Shown here piece after piece: positions 1-10,051 of a stretch of 64,000 bases of DNA (the first letter of the stretch is position 1; each line of letters opens with the position of its first letter). Source of the stretch: Kalmusia sp. IMI 367209 (Eukaryota > Ascomycota > Dothideomycetes > Pleosporales > Didymosphaeriaceae); NCBI GenBank assembly GCA_027946365.1, contig JAPEUQ010000004.1, positions 2,604,001-2,668,000 of the forward strand, given 5' to 3'. Position numbers and translations under genes: made by a program. The notes beneath the pieces were generated by a model. The model searched no databases. It had not been told where the DNA came from and was given only the letters and a program-made list of their open reading frames with translations.

Positions 1-310
1 TGTGGCTAGGGTGCAAGGGTTGAACAGGTGGTATGCAGGACTGCTGGTGCATGAAGGGCAAAAAGGATATATCGAGATCGTGAAGGCGAGGGATGAGGAG
101 AGGAAAGTTTTGGGTAGGGTGGAGTTGGAGTGGAGTGCGGATGTTACGTATACAGTTCTGGTGCAGGTCAAAGGCAATGAAATTTGTGCGAGAGTAGGAG
201 ATATACAGGTCAAAGGGATAGATGATGAGTATCACGGAGGGGCTGCAGGGTTCATCTTAGGCGAGGGAAGCATTTGTGCAGATAGTCTACGGGTCGCACC
301 TGTGGCGTAG
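1..310 (+). CDS. C-terminal end of a protein with a concanavalin-like domain (partial)
   Basis: The frame is open from the window edge to a TAG at 308-310, so only the last ~102 residues are seen and the N-terminus lies outside. The fragment reads like a compact beta-sandwich: a WYA-x-L-L strand, an IEIVKA strand, a TYTVLVQVKGN strand and a closing GGAAGFILGEG segment. By memory this pattern resembles the C-terminal concanavalin/LamG-like domain attached to fungal ADP-ribosylglycohydrolase-type proteins, but no catalytic part is visible, so the parent enzyme stays uncertain. The gene converges on the WD40 gene, with 187 bp between the two stops. Confidence 0.5.
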   Translation, partial: VARVQGLNRWYAGLLVHEGQKGYIEIVKARDEERKVLGRVELEWSADVTYTVLVQVKGNEICARVGDIQVKGIDDEYHGGAAGFILGEGSICADSLRVAPVA

Positions 311-497
311 ACTACGCTAGGCTGAGTGAACACATGTAAGACACTGAACACTTGAAGCCATCCTCGAATGAAAAAAATTGGACTTGAATGCTTATAAGCC
401 ACCAAAAATCAATTCTAAAATTTTTGCCAGAGGCGCCGAAACAACGTGACTCGTATCACACTCACGAATTGAATCTGGATGCTTGATCCCATGTCTC

Positions 498-2012
498 CTA
501 TAGAGGCGTTGAAAATAGTAGACTTACGCCATCATCACCCGCCGTAACCACCTTGCTACCATCCCCACCCTGAACAAAGCCCATGATTCCGCCTCCCTCG
601 CCCCCACCTCTATGCCCTTTCCACTCGCCCACAAGCCCCTTCGCTGCAGCGGCGGTGCCACCCCTAGCATCCCACCGTCTTAACACGCCATCATAACCTG
701 CAGAGGTCAACAACCACGCACCAGCGCCCTCTTTTCTCAAGAATTCAACCTTTACAACAGCCTGTGGAGCCTCTTCATCGTAATGTGCGTCTTCAATGCG
801 CCGGCGGATCGCAAACCGATGTGCAGTATCAAATAGTGTTATACTACCATCAACGTTGCCCGCGGCCATAAGTGTGAGAGGCGGTGAGGAGAATGAGAGG
901 GTTTCAACGTTGTCCGAGCCAGCTTGTAGACTAGCGAGAATTTGACCTGTCTGACCCGCCGAGCTAGCTCCTCCTCTAGTCGCTGCTTGCTTCGACCCAC
1001 CAGCCTTTGCCATCGCGCCTTGACCGCCAGCAGAGGTGGATGCTTCTGAGGTGGCGGCAAGGCGAGGCAGGCCAACGATGCGGACTTGTCCTTCGGGGCC
1101 ACCGACCGCAACAAAAGTACCAGACGGCGCAATAGCAACGCTGTAGAGACCTCCCTCCACGCGGAAGCGCTCGTCCACACCAGTCAAGCCGACAACTGCT
1201 TGTGAGTCTGAGGTCGTGAGACCCTGTGCTGCTGCCTCGCCGAATACGTCGCACACGTACAAGCTGGAATCTTCTGAAATAGTCGCTAATAGTTTGCCAT
1301 CTGGGCTCCACGCGCCTGCTGTGGAGCTTTCCGTGTGAAGATAATACGCCTGCAGAACCTGCATCTCGTTGCCTTTCTCGGTGGAGAGCTGGTAGACCCA
1401 AACACTTCCGTCGTTGGCGCCGAGAGCAATTACGTTAGGGTGATTAGGTGACGGGTTTGCGGTGAGCCAGTTAATCTCTTCGACTTCCTGCGTTTCCGCA
1501 AGAAACTTCCATTTCGTCCCGTCCGGCACGCCCTGCCAGGACCTCACTTTACCGTCCAGACCCGCTGTGGCGATGAATTGTCCTTTTGGCTCTGTAAATA
1601 CCACTGCGTTGATGGAGTCAGAGTGTCCATCCAGCTTGAATAAATCTTTCAGCCCCTCACGTTCTTGCGGCTGCCCGTTGGGCTGTGGTGACGCTTGTTG
1701 TGAGTCGATGTTGTATATGTAGCCCACATCGTCGCCGCCACCAGTTGCCACTATATTTGTTTGTACTGGATGCTGTGCTATGCAGAAGATGCTGTCTGTG
1801 TGCTTGTCGAAATGCGCTGCTGAATCGTTCTGCAGCTGAATAGTCATTTGAATATTCTGCCCAGCTTCCTGATCTGCCTCCTCATCCGAATCCATAGGTA
1901 CATCGCCATCATCTTCAATCTCTTCTCCGGCCTCGGTGGCATCGAGCATGTCGTCTTCTTGGTGGATATCCTCGTCCTCAGGGTGGGGCGCATTTGGATT
2001 GGGTATCGCCAT
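498..2012 (-). CDS. WD40-repeat ribosome assembly protein, Sqt1/AAMP type
   Basis: A single-exon 504-residue protein. The first ~60 residues are strongly acidic (EDEDIHQEDDM, DSDEEADQE), followed by WD40 blades through the rest: GHSDSINAVVF, TAGLDGKVRSW, GAWSPDGKLLATISEDSSL, TSAGYDGVLRRWDARG and the closing AGDDGVSLLF. An acidic N-terminus followed by a full propeller ending in GDDGVSL is what I know of yeast Sqt1, the chaperone of ribosomal protein uL16 (Rpl10), and of its animal homologue AAMP. It probably acts in the cytosol in 60S subunit assembly. A GTAAGT sits close to the stop codon, but reading straight through gives the conserved end, so no intron is called. One low-complexity insert rich in Ala, Gly and Ser lies around residues 320-350. 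Confidence 0.85.
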   Translation of the reverse strand: MAIPNPNAPHPEDEDIHQEDDMLDATEAGEEIEDDGDVPMDSDEEADQEAGQNIQMTIQLQNDSAAHFDKHTDSIFCIAQHPVQTNIVATGGGDDVGYIYNIDSQQASPQPNGQPQEREGLKDLFKLDGHSDSINAVVFTEPKGQFIATAGLDGKVRSWQGVPDGTKWKFLAETQEVEEINWLTANPSPNHPNVIALGANDGSVWVYQLSTEKGNEMQVLQAYYLHTESSTAGAWSPDGKLLATISEDSSLYVCDVFGEAAAQGLTTSDSQAVVGLTGVDERFRVEGGLYSVAIAPSGTFVAVGGPEGQVRIVGLPRLAATSEASTSAGGQGAMAKAGGSKQAATRGGASSAGQTGQILASLQAGSDNVETLSFSSPPLTLMAAGNVDGSITLFDTAHRFAIRRRIEDAHYDEEAPQAVVKVEFLRKEGAGAWLLTSAGYDGVLRRWDARGGTAAAAKGLVGEWKGHRGGGEGGGIMGFVQGGDGSKVVTAGDDGVSLLFSTPL

Positions 2013-2428
2013 TTTGCTTGCTGCCTGACCGATGTAGCCGAAATTTCAGAATGTAAGGTGCCGCAATTTGAGCGAGAGTTTCCTCGGGCAGCAGGGTGCT
2101 ATAAGGAGTGTGCAGTAGTGCGGTGCTTAGAAATGTTGTTATGCACCTTTCCACAGCGAACTTTTTGCTTCGGGCGCACGTCGGAGCTTGGAGGGGTAAA
2201 ACGCCGACGTCATGCTTATCGATAACACAAGCACGTGATATGCTCGATCCCTGAACAGACTAGTCCCACATTCAAGTTAAGTGCGTTGAACATACCCAAA
2301 ACAGAATCTCTTAAATCGATGATTTAGGTTATGATACGTACTACAAGCTATTGGCTAGTGTAGATAACAGTACATTGTATATCATGCCTTCAAAGCCTTA
2401 CAAACGACTGCCAAATGCATCAATATGC

Positions 2429-4614
2429 TTACAACTTGCTCCCGGCCTGCCTCCTCTTCTCCTTCTCCTTGTCCCGTAGCATCCGTCGCAGAATCTTGCC
2501 CGAGGGGCTCTTCGGGATCGCATCGATAAATTCAATACCTCCTGTAATCCACTTGTATCGCGCCTTTACTTCCTCGACATGCTTTTGGATTTGCCGCGCA
2601 AGCACACGATCGTTCTCCTCTACGCTTACCGATGGCGCCTTAACGACAAATGCTTTAGGTACCTCGCCGGCCTTTTCGTCAGGGACCTGGATAACGGCGC
2701 AGTCGTTGACCGCAGGATGAGTAAGGAGATGTGCTTCGAGCTCGGCAGGCGCAACTTGATGTCCCTATGAGCGGTTAGTGAGATCAAGGTCACCGCTAAG
2801 AAATTGACATACCTTGACTTTAATTAGCTCCTTAATACGATCAACGATAAAAACATGCTCATTCCCTGATGGCGCTTTGCGAATAACTGCTTCGTCTCCA
2901 GTGCGCATGTAGCCTAAACATTCCGGATAACTTAGTACCTAGAAAAAGTGTTGTGCGTATGGTAGTTACTCACCATCCTGAAATGTTTCCTGATTAGCTT
3001 TATCGTTGTTTAGATACCCTAGAACTACCGAAGGCGATCTGACGAGTAATTCCCCCGGTTCGTCGTAGCCTGTTACCTCGTTGCCTTCTAGGGTTACAAT
3101 CTTAACATCAGTACTCGGGAGTAAAGAACCGCTTGAGCCGAACCATATGTCTTCGGGCGAAGTCGAGCACACTACTGTGCACGTCTCGGTAAGTCCTGTA
3201 TATTGTTAGACAAGCATTTTTGCGCAAGTCGAATTAAAACATGCCATAGCCTTGTCGGATCTTCCAGTGGGGAAAGATCTTTTGTAGGTCATCTGCGGTT
3301 TCTTTGCCCAGGGGTGCGGCTCCTGTAAAGATAGCCCAAACGCTGCTAAGATCAAACTTCTCCCGAGTAGCTTTATCTTTCGTCATTAATATGATAATAG
3401 GAGGTACCTAATCTTGTTAGAACACAGATCCTGCGATGACCTAGTGTTTCACTGACCAAATAGAGTGAATTGATCTTGAACTTTTGTATCGCACCAAGCA
3501 TCTGAGCAAAGTCGAACTTGGGTCTGGTACAAAATCAGATGTCTGACAAATACATGTGGAAGCAAAATCTTACAGTACTATCACCCCATCGCCGCGCCAG
3601 GTGGACACGTGGCAGATGACAATTAATGAGTAGATATGAGACATGGGTAATAAGCCCAATGCATTCTCGGTGTAATCAGATTGAGTGCCTGGCTGCTGCC
3701 TCTTCTTCCGAGCAGGTGCATCGTAAGTTGCACACTGCACTGAAATCAGTTAGCTTGAGTATGCGCATGTGAGCAGTACTGCACCAAAAGTTTGGAGACA
3801 TAACGTAAGCCATGACAAGCCAGGATACATGGTACATTTGAAGAAGGCAGTGTGCGTACTTGTATTTGCAATAACGTTGCGATGGGATATCATAACCCCC
3901 TTAGGCAGACCCGAAGTTCCACTGGAATAGCAAAGGAAAGCCGTCCTCCTCGCACCGTCGCCCTCAGCTAAGTTTAGAGGTTCTAGACGATCCAGTTTTG
4001 CTCCCTCGTTGATGAGGTCATCCACCGTCTTCATCCCTGACGGTGTACCCTTGCCTCCAGTGACTTCTCTCGGCACCTCCAGGATGTAGATGCGGTCATC
4101 TGGTATCCCACACTTCTTCGCAGCTATTTTCGCAGTGTCTAGCAAAGGGACACAGGTGAAGAGGCATTTTGCATTCGAATTCTTCAACTGATACTCGAGT
4201 TCGGCGGCACTGTACGCAGCGTTCGCGGGTGTCTGGATGCCGCCGAGGCGATGGGTTGCCCAAGCTAATGGAACCGTGTCAAGGGTGTTAACTGAGAACA
4301 CGCCAATGACCTTGTCCCACTCGCTGCCGCGATTTGGCTGCCATCCAAGCTCCTTTGCCAGCCCTCTAGCAAGGTAGTCGACGCGCTCCTTCACTTCCAG
4401 CGCCGAGTGTTCCTTCCCCGTGACGCCACAGGTGAACATGGGCCGCGAGTAGCCGAGAGGATGTCGGCCATAGTGCTCTTCCAGCATGAATTCGGCGATA
4501 GTGATGGAATCGGGCGGATCGAAGGGCAGTTTGGGCACCCATGACGGCGGATAGAATGGCCTGCATTTGTGTTAGCCGTCAGCCAGCTCTCAATGGCGAT
4601 CGTAGAGCTCACAT
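2429..4614 (-). CDS. Acyl-CoA ligase, 4-coumarate-CoA-ligase-like, peroxisomal (PTS1)
   Basis: I assemble eight exons: 4614-4613, 4560-3860, 3739-3574, 3523-3457, 3407-3245, 3195-2974, 2913-2813 and 2764-2429. They total 1758 nt, or 585 residues. The ANL-superfamily motifs appear in order: nucleotide-binding YSSGTSGLPKG (about residues 212-222), GAAPLGKE, QGYGLTETC, YMRTGDE, GHQVAPAELE and the C-terminal lysine motif PKSPSGKILRR. The protein ends in SKL, a peroxisomal import signal, so it probably activates an aromatic or fatty carboxylic acid to its CoA thioester in peroxisomes. Two features are odd. The start ATG is split AT|G by the first 52-nt intron; no other ATG keeps the conserved FYPPSW-VPKLPFDPP N-terminus. 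The fifth intron (3244-3196) begins with GC instead of GT. The substrate cannot be read from the sequence. It is divergent from the AlkB-like gene. Confidence 0.88.
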
Positions 4615-5206
4615 GATGTCAGGCCTGTTGATCTAAGAGAGAGCGAAGCGAGTGAAGAAGACGGACGGAGATGAGGACTCGGGCGGGTGTAGGAGACCGA
4701 AGATATCGGATGCCTGCATCGGCCAGGAGCACCATCATTGGCGCGGGGAGAAAGCTGGGGTAACACTGCGTAGCCGAGGCTGTGTCCAAAAAGAGCTTAG
4801 CGTGTCGGCTCGGACTTTCATAGCTCACGTTCATCACTCACCATTTACCATCTACCATCAAGTCAATTGCAAACAGAAGAGTGGATATCTCGAGATGAAG
4901 ACTACAACATTGACTGTATGATAATGTGCTGGCTAGCAGCTAGCACGGGGACCCCGCTGCTATACCATGGTGGAATATATGGTCCGCGGAGCGCTACGCA
5001 GAAGCTCCATCCTCCTCACCACTCACCTTCACCAGCTGCTGTCTGAGAGGTGAGGGAGGCACCTGCCTCATTAACATATCTCTCTCGTGCTGCCATGAAA
5101 CCAGCTACAAATTCTGAGAGCTTCGCTCCAATATATATACGCCGCCAATTTCTCATTGATACCTCTTCTTCCTACTCTACACCCCTGCTGAGCTGCAGTA
5201 TCTGTC
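4615..5206. promoter_or_regulatory. Divergent intergenic region between acyl-CoA ligase and AlkB-like gene
   Basis: This 592-bp region must hold the promoters of both divergent genes. A CCAAT directly joined to an AT-alternating TATA-like run (about 5128-5140) lies ~70 bp upstream of the AlkB-like start. I see no convincing TATA box for the ligase and no coding frame with family motifs. Confidence 0.45.
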
Positions 5207-8200
5207 ATGGCCAGCACGACGAGTCAGATGGCACACTCAAATGTTAGTCCACGGATCCTCGAGCACGCCCCAAAATCTGATTTGAGCGACTACCCCGACG
5301 ACCTTTCTGAGTGTTCAACACTGGCGAAGCAATACACGTATCAGCCTGTAGCCACAAAATCTGGGTCTGAAGTCACCGGCAAAGATGTTCTACGTGACGA
5401 AACTCCCCCGACTCCGCCGGGAACGCAGGAGACAGTTGTGGCTGCTTCACCTCAACCAATGACGCCACCTCCCACCACCGGCCTAGTCACTTTTCCTTCC
5501 CCTTCATTGCAAGAAACAGGCTCAAAACAACATGCTTCTACACCACCGTCGTTTTCACGGAGGCTAAAGGCTCGAAATATCGACCTACTCGACGTTTCAA
5601 CGCCCTCGACTCTTCGAAGAAGCACACGAATCCGACGGCCTCCTAATAATTTCCCGGGAATGGTACCACCAGCCTCTTCATCCGGTCTCAAGCCCGAGGT
5701 TAAATCCAAGATCGTTGCTCTGAAGTTGACAAGTGGTATGCGAATGGCCCTCGTAGATAAGGACTTTACTTTACTAGAAGAACCCGATCTCCAAACACCT
5801 ACTAAGCGAAAGCGAGCACTACGAGATGTGAAGCCTTTTCCGAGGAAGCGGTCTCCACGGACGAAGGCACAGAGCCTCGTAGGATCAGAGATGAAGATGG
5901 AAACAGCCTCTTCATTTGATGATAGTTCGGCACCTGGTTCGTCAGACCAATTTGCTCAGGCCCAGAATGACACCGTCTTGCTATCGCATTCCCAGATTGC
6001 CACATCTGAAGCAATAGAGGGCTCACCTATTGGCTTCGTTCCTCCAGATGACACTCTTTGGTCAATTGCGAGCCAATTGATGAACTTTCGCACGGTACCA
6101 GGGCCAAGTCCTGAGCCAAGTAGTCAACCTATAGTATGGGCACAGAAACGTTTTGATCTTTGTGAGACGCTTCCATACTTCCGGCAGCACAAAGGTGGGT
6201 ACCAAGGAAATGATAACCATGCTCGCGGTTTCTTGCTTGCTGGAACCCCTTTCAAGCGGGATTATATAGACGGGAGCGTCTTTATCTCGCGAGCAAGCGG
6301 TGGCATGGTCTTAGACAAGGCTACTGGCAGGAGAGGGCTGGCAAAAGATCAGAAGAAAGGAAAGCCGACACAAAGCTTGAGAAACAGCATGAAGCGGTAC
6401 AATCCAGTGGTTCTAATCACTAGCGCCAGTAACCCGCTCATGCCTTCACGAGTTCCACATCCACACTGTGTACTGGATCATTTCATGCCGACGTAAGTAT
6501 CCAGTCTTCATTGAAATTGACCCTCGGGCCCTAGCAGTGTATTTGCCAAGACTGACTTTTCGTAGCCATATTTGGTGGGAGAAAAAGAAGGACAATAACA
6601 GCGAAGTACGGTTTCTACGCTATCGTTTTGAGAGGCTGAATCCGAAAGAAGAGACGGCATGGTGGCAGCCGAAAGGCACACAGGAGATAGCTCGGCCTGG
6701 GTCACTTCAGCCACCAGTCATACGTTCATGCTCTTTGTGTCACAAAACAACTCAGCAGGTATATCTCCAGGGTTGGATGTGCCTCGAACCAGATTGCGCC
6801 GCATTTTGGAAATTCTCGACAACATCGAGCGAGTTCTGTGAGCCAGAAGATGATACGCTCATGTATGATCCCCGGTTTCTCAAACAGAAGACGACTTGGC
6901 CGAATGAACGCCATCAGTTCTCTCTTCTACCAAAATCAATAGAGCTAACTGATCGTTCTGGTCCTGAAGAGTTCTGTTCGAAAGAAGCTTGGAAAGGAAT
7001 AGTTTGTCCTCGGTGCGGACGATGCATCGCTCGGCGTTGGTGGCTTGGATGGCGATGTGAAACGCCGGCCTGTGGCTTCGAGAGGATACCACCTCGCCGC
7101 ATCGTACCAGCGTTAGCTCTTGCTGACCCGTATCGGCCCATTACGGATAGCTATATGCCGACTCGGGACTATGTTTCCAAGAGGATTCGTGTGTCTGAGC
7201 CTATCTGGGCTTATAACTACCGTATCGACCGCTACACCATTCCAGGTATCAACAGTTTTATAGTTCACATGGTGGCTAATGAAACTATCAACCAAGAGCC
7301 GGGTGGTCCAAACGATATGTTTGAAGAGCTTCAACGTGTCGACATTGGACTCGAGCGGCGTATCTTAGGTAGTGAAAACCACAAAGATCCCAGCTATACA
7401 CGTCATATGAATGTCAACTTCGGCGCCCCGTACAAATTCGTTGCCAGTGGCGCCGCTAGATCATTCGAGGACTCGGAAGCGGACTCTATACCTCATGCCC
7501 GGAGCCGGCTCAACTGGGCTATGCAACTGGTACGCGGTTTACAACACGGCAAGACAAACAAAGAAGTCTCCCAAGATTTGAAGGCCAAGGAGTTCAATGA
7601 GGTGCTTGCCTTGGGCTATTTCGAGGATCAAAAGATAAATTACCATGACGATGGCGAGCCAGGCGTTGGACCTTCTATCGCGACTCTAAGTTTGGGCGAC
7701 ACTGGTATAATGCGGATCCGGATGAAACCGACACACTATCATGGCGTGAGTAAAGCTGGGATATACGATTACAAGTTTGATCCTGTGCTTGGGTCCAAGA
7801 AATACAAGGAGCGGTTTGCTAAACACACCGAGATATTGCGCAATGCTCCAAAGACTGGCCACGATGCATACATGAAAGCTGTAGCCAAGGATCTAGGCTT
7901 AAAGTTAGGACCAGCGCCAATTGATGACATGATCTTAGTCCTCGGCCATGGCGATATCGTCATCATGGACGGGGCGCTTTTGCAGACATTGTTCGAACAC
8001 TCTGTGAGTCATGCGGGTCGCCACCCGCGCTTCGCTCTTACGGCCAGATACATCGACCTCGACTCGCTTGCTTCTAAGGATAGGCCGCACTTCGAGGTAG
8101 GACAAGACATGGGGAACTACGACGGCTCCAAGTTGTCGCTACCCAAAGACTACATGGGGCTTCCTATCGAGAATAGTTGGAAGTTTGTAGACATGGAGCT

Positions 8201-8273
8201 TGAGCATGGTTCAGAGGCATCTGAAAAGGAGGAACCAGACGCTGATGATGTAGACTATGACGACGATGACTAA
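5207..8273 (+). CDS. AlkB-type 2-oxoglutarate/Fe(II) dioxygenase with two zinc-binding modules
   Basis: Two exons (5207-6492 and 6566-8273, 73-nt intron) give 997 residues. The first ~330 residues are Ser/Pro-rich and basic, probably disordered, with an RRSTRIRRPPNNFPG patch and KRKRALRD-type basic clusters that could be nuclear signals. Two modules with identical spacing CX2CX13CX4C follow, at residues 484-506 and 576-598, each holding a GW[MR]C core. The C-terminal domain carries the AlkB signature: NYHDDGEPGVGPSIATLSLG (iron ligands H789 and D791), then GDIVIMDG and LFEHSV (H907), and RFALTARYID with the 2-oxoglutarate-binding arginine. This fits an ALKBH2/3-like nucleic-acid demethylase, probably nuclear. 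It is much longer than bacterial AlkB (about 216 residues). The acidic tail (DADDVDYDDDD) is unusual. Substrate, DNA or RNA, is unknown. Confidence 0.85.
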
Positions 8274-8639
8274 AGAGTACATAAAAAGTTGAAGAACAGT
8301 AGTCTGCACATATTTACATAACTTCAGCATAGCTTGTATTTACGCTACATAGCTTCTATGCTTCACAGGAAGGCACCTTCCCCTCTGGTGTCACATATTT
8401 GATGCTCTATGGGTTTTAAACAGAAGTACATACATGTTGGATATTTCTCGTCATTGCGAGGCGGATGGGATTTCTGTTATATTCTACTTCAATCGTCACT
8501 AGCTTTGATATCAAACCGAGCTCGGCTTGTGTTTACTTTAGTGATTGCGAACAAACGAGTCTTGGACATTGGGAATCTGTGCATGTTTCTGCTCGTCAGA
8601 CACCATACGATCATAGATGTCTAGAGCTGTACATATAAA
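8274..8639. other. Convergent intergenic region
   Basis: 366 bp between two converging stop codons. It is AT-rich and presumably holds both 3' UTRs. I see no further gene here. Confidence 0.5.
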
Positions 8640-9713
8640 CTAATCCCACGGATCTGCAACATATCTAATGCCGCTACTCCCGTTCAATATTGTCTGGAGT
8701 GTTTCATTGATTTGTGTCAGCCCTCCTTTAACTACCTCGATCGGAAGCGGCTTGATCAAGCTCTGAGCAAGTCCTTGTGGCATGTACGTATCAATTACCC
8801 ATTCCTGCAACTCTCGATTTTTCTCTTCATACAAAGATTCAGAGTACGGTTCAAATGCACGCGTTACGCCTGCAGGAAGCGCCTCTGACCCGGGTTGAAT
8901 TGTGTATAAAGTCCCTCCTCCCTGTGCTTCGAGCACGCGAGCCGTTACCGCGATAGTGCTTGCCACGGAGATAAAGTCTACCACTATATCATAAGGGCCC
9001 TCAGCTAGCAGTGCATTGATGATAGCGTCTTGGTCCAACGTGTGATCGATCACCACCGTCGCACCTAAAGCATCGACGAAAGAGCGATTCTTAGGCGACG
9101 AAGTCGTGACGACTTTGTATCCAGCCTGAGAAAGATACTGCACTGAAAGGCCACCGAAGCTCGAAGATCCACCATACACCAAGACCTTCACACTTCTCGG
9201 TTCAGCGACGCCATCCATGCTCGGCCTTCGCAGTCCTAGCCTTCCTGTAAATAAGCCCACCACGCACGTCAAATTCATCATCAAGCTCGCTGGAACGGCT
9301 AGGTCCACTTCATCTGGCATGCGGCTCACCATGATATCTTTCACAACCACGAACCGTTGATATGCACCATACTGGTTTCCCTTGATCTTGAATCGCTTTG
9401 ATGTGACGACTCTATCACCAACATGGAATTTCGTGACTCGAGAGCCAACTGCTTCGATCGTGCCGCCAAAGGTCGATCCGAGAATTTCGAGGTAGTTAAT
9501 TGGGATGACCCCGAGGATGGCGGTCTTGGCTTCTACGGGATTGAGTCCGATCACTTCATTCCTGACCAAGAGCTCAGTGGGACCGGGAGTGTATTTGGGT
9601 ACTGGATGCACCTCTAATGGGGCTTTTGGGTACGGAATGACTGTATATCTGCGATTGGCATGTGTCTTGATGCTTGAGGTTCTTGAATACTCACTAGCAG
9701 CGTAGTTTGCCAT
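8640..9713 (-). CDS. Medium-chain dehydrogenase/reductase, zinc-less enoyl-reductase type
   Basis: A single-exon oxidoreductase of 357 residues from the ATG at 9713, or 361 from an ATG at 9725. The GroES-like N-terminal half has VRNEVIGLNPVE and the G-D-R-V turn (FHVGDRVV). The Rossmann half has VLVYGGSSSFGGLSVQYL, a glycine-rich NADP-binding loop, followed by GATVVIDH and YDIVVDFIS. The catalytic-zinc ligands of alcohol dehydrogenases are missing, so a quinone-reductase or trans-acting enoyl-reductase activity is more likely than alcohol oxidation. Trans-enoyl reductases of this family often sit in polyketide clusters, but no synthase is in this window, so a general detoxifying reductase is equally possible. 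Confidence 0.78.
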   Translation of the reverse strand: MANYAASEYSRTSSIKTHANRRYTVIPYPKAPLEVHPVPKYTPGPTELLVRNEVIGLNPVEAKTAILGVIPINYLEILGSTFGGTIEAVGSRVTKFHVGDRVVTSKRFKIKGNQYGAYQRFVVVKDIMVSRMPDEVDLAVPASLMMNLTCVVGLFTGRLGLRRPSMDGVAEPRSVKVLVYGGSSSFGGLSVQYLSQAGYKVVTTSSPKNRSFVDALGATVVIDHTLDQDAIINALLAEGPYDIVVDFISVASTIAVTARVLEAQGGGTLYTIQPGSEALPAGVTRAFEPYSESLYEEKNRELQEWVIDTYMPQGLAQSLIKPLPIEVVKGGLTQINETLQTILNGSSGIRYVADPWD

Positions 9714-10051
9714 GGCTGGTAACATTGACTTAAATCGGGGAGATAGCCTAATGGGCCATCGGAAGTATATGAGGGCGAGCTACGAGCTGGGTAATGCAGA
9801 AACAGAGCGTTCAAGGTTTACGACCAATTTTGCTCTTTATGTCGTGTTGCATTCGTCTAGCGTGTCGAACGGACAAATTGAGGCGCGAACGGAAGGAAAG
9901 CCGCGTTGTTTTGTAAGCTTTCGCGCGAAAGCTGGCAGTCCCCAGGAAAGCCACAATTAAACACGTGCAACGCGATTCTGCTCGATGGTATCAGGAGTTA
10001 CAATAAGAGAGGCAATTGTCAGACACGCTTGTTTGTGGGCGAGCTGTCCCT

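Noticed and set aside
500..540. GTAAGT near the 3' end of the WD40 gene as an intron donor
   Set aside because: Reading through gives the conserved GDDGVSLLF ending; the only close acceptor would make a ~30-nt intron and remove it.
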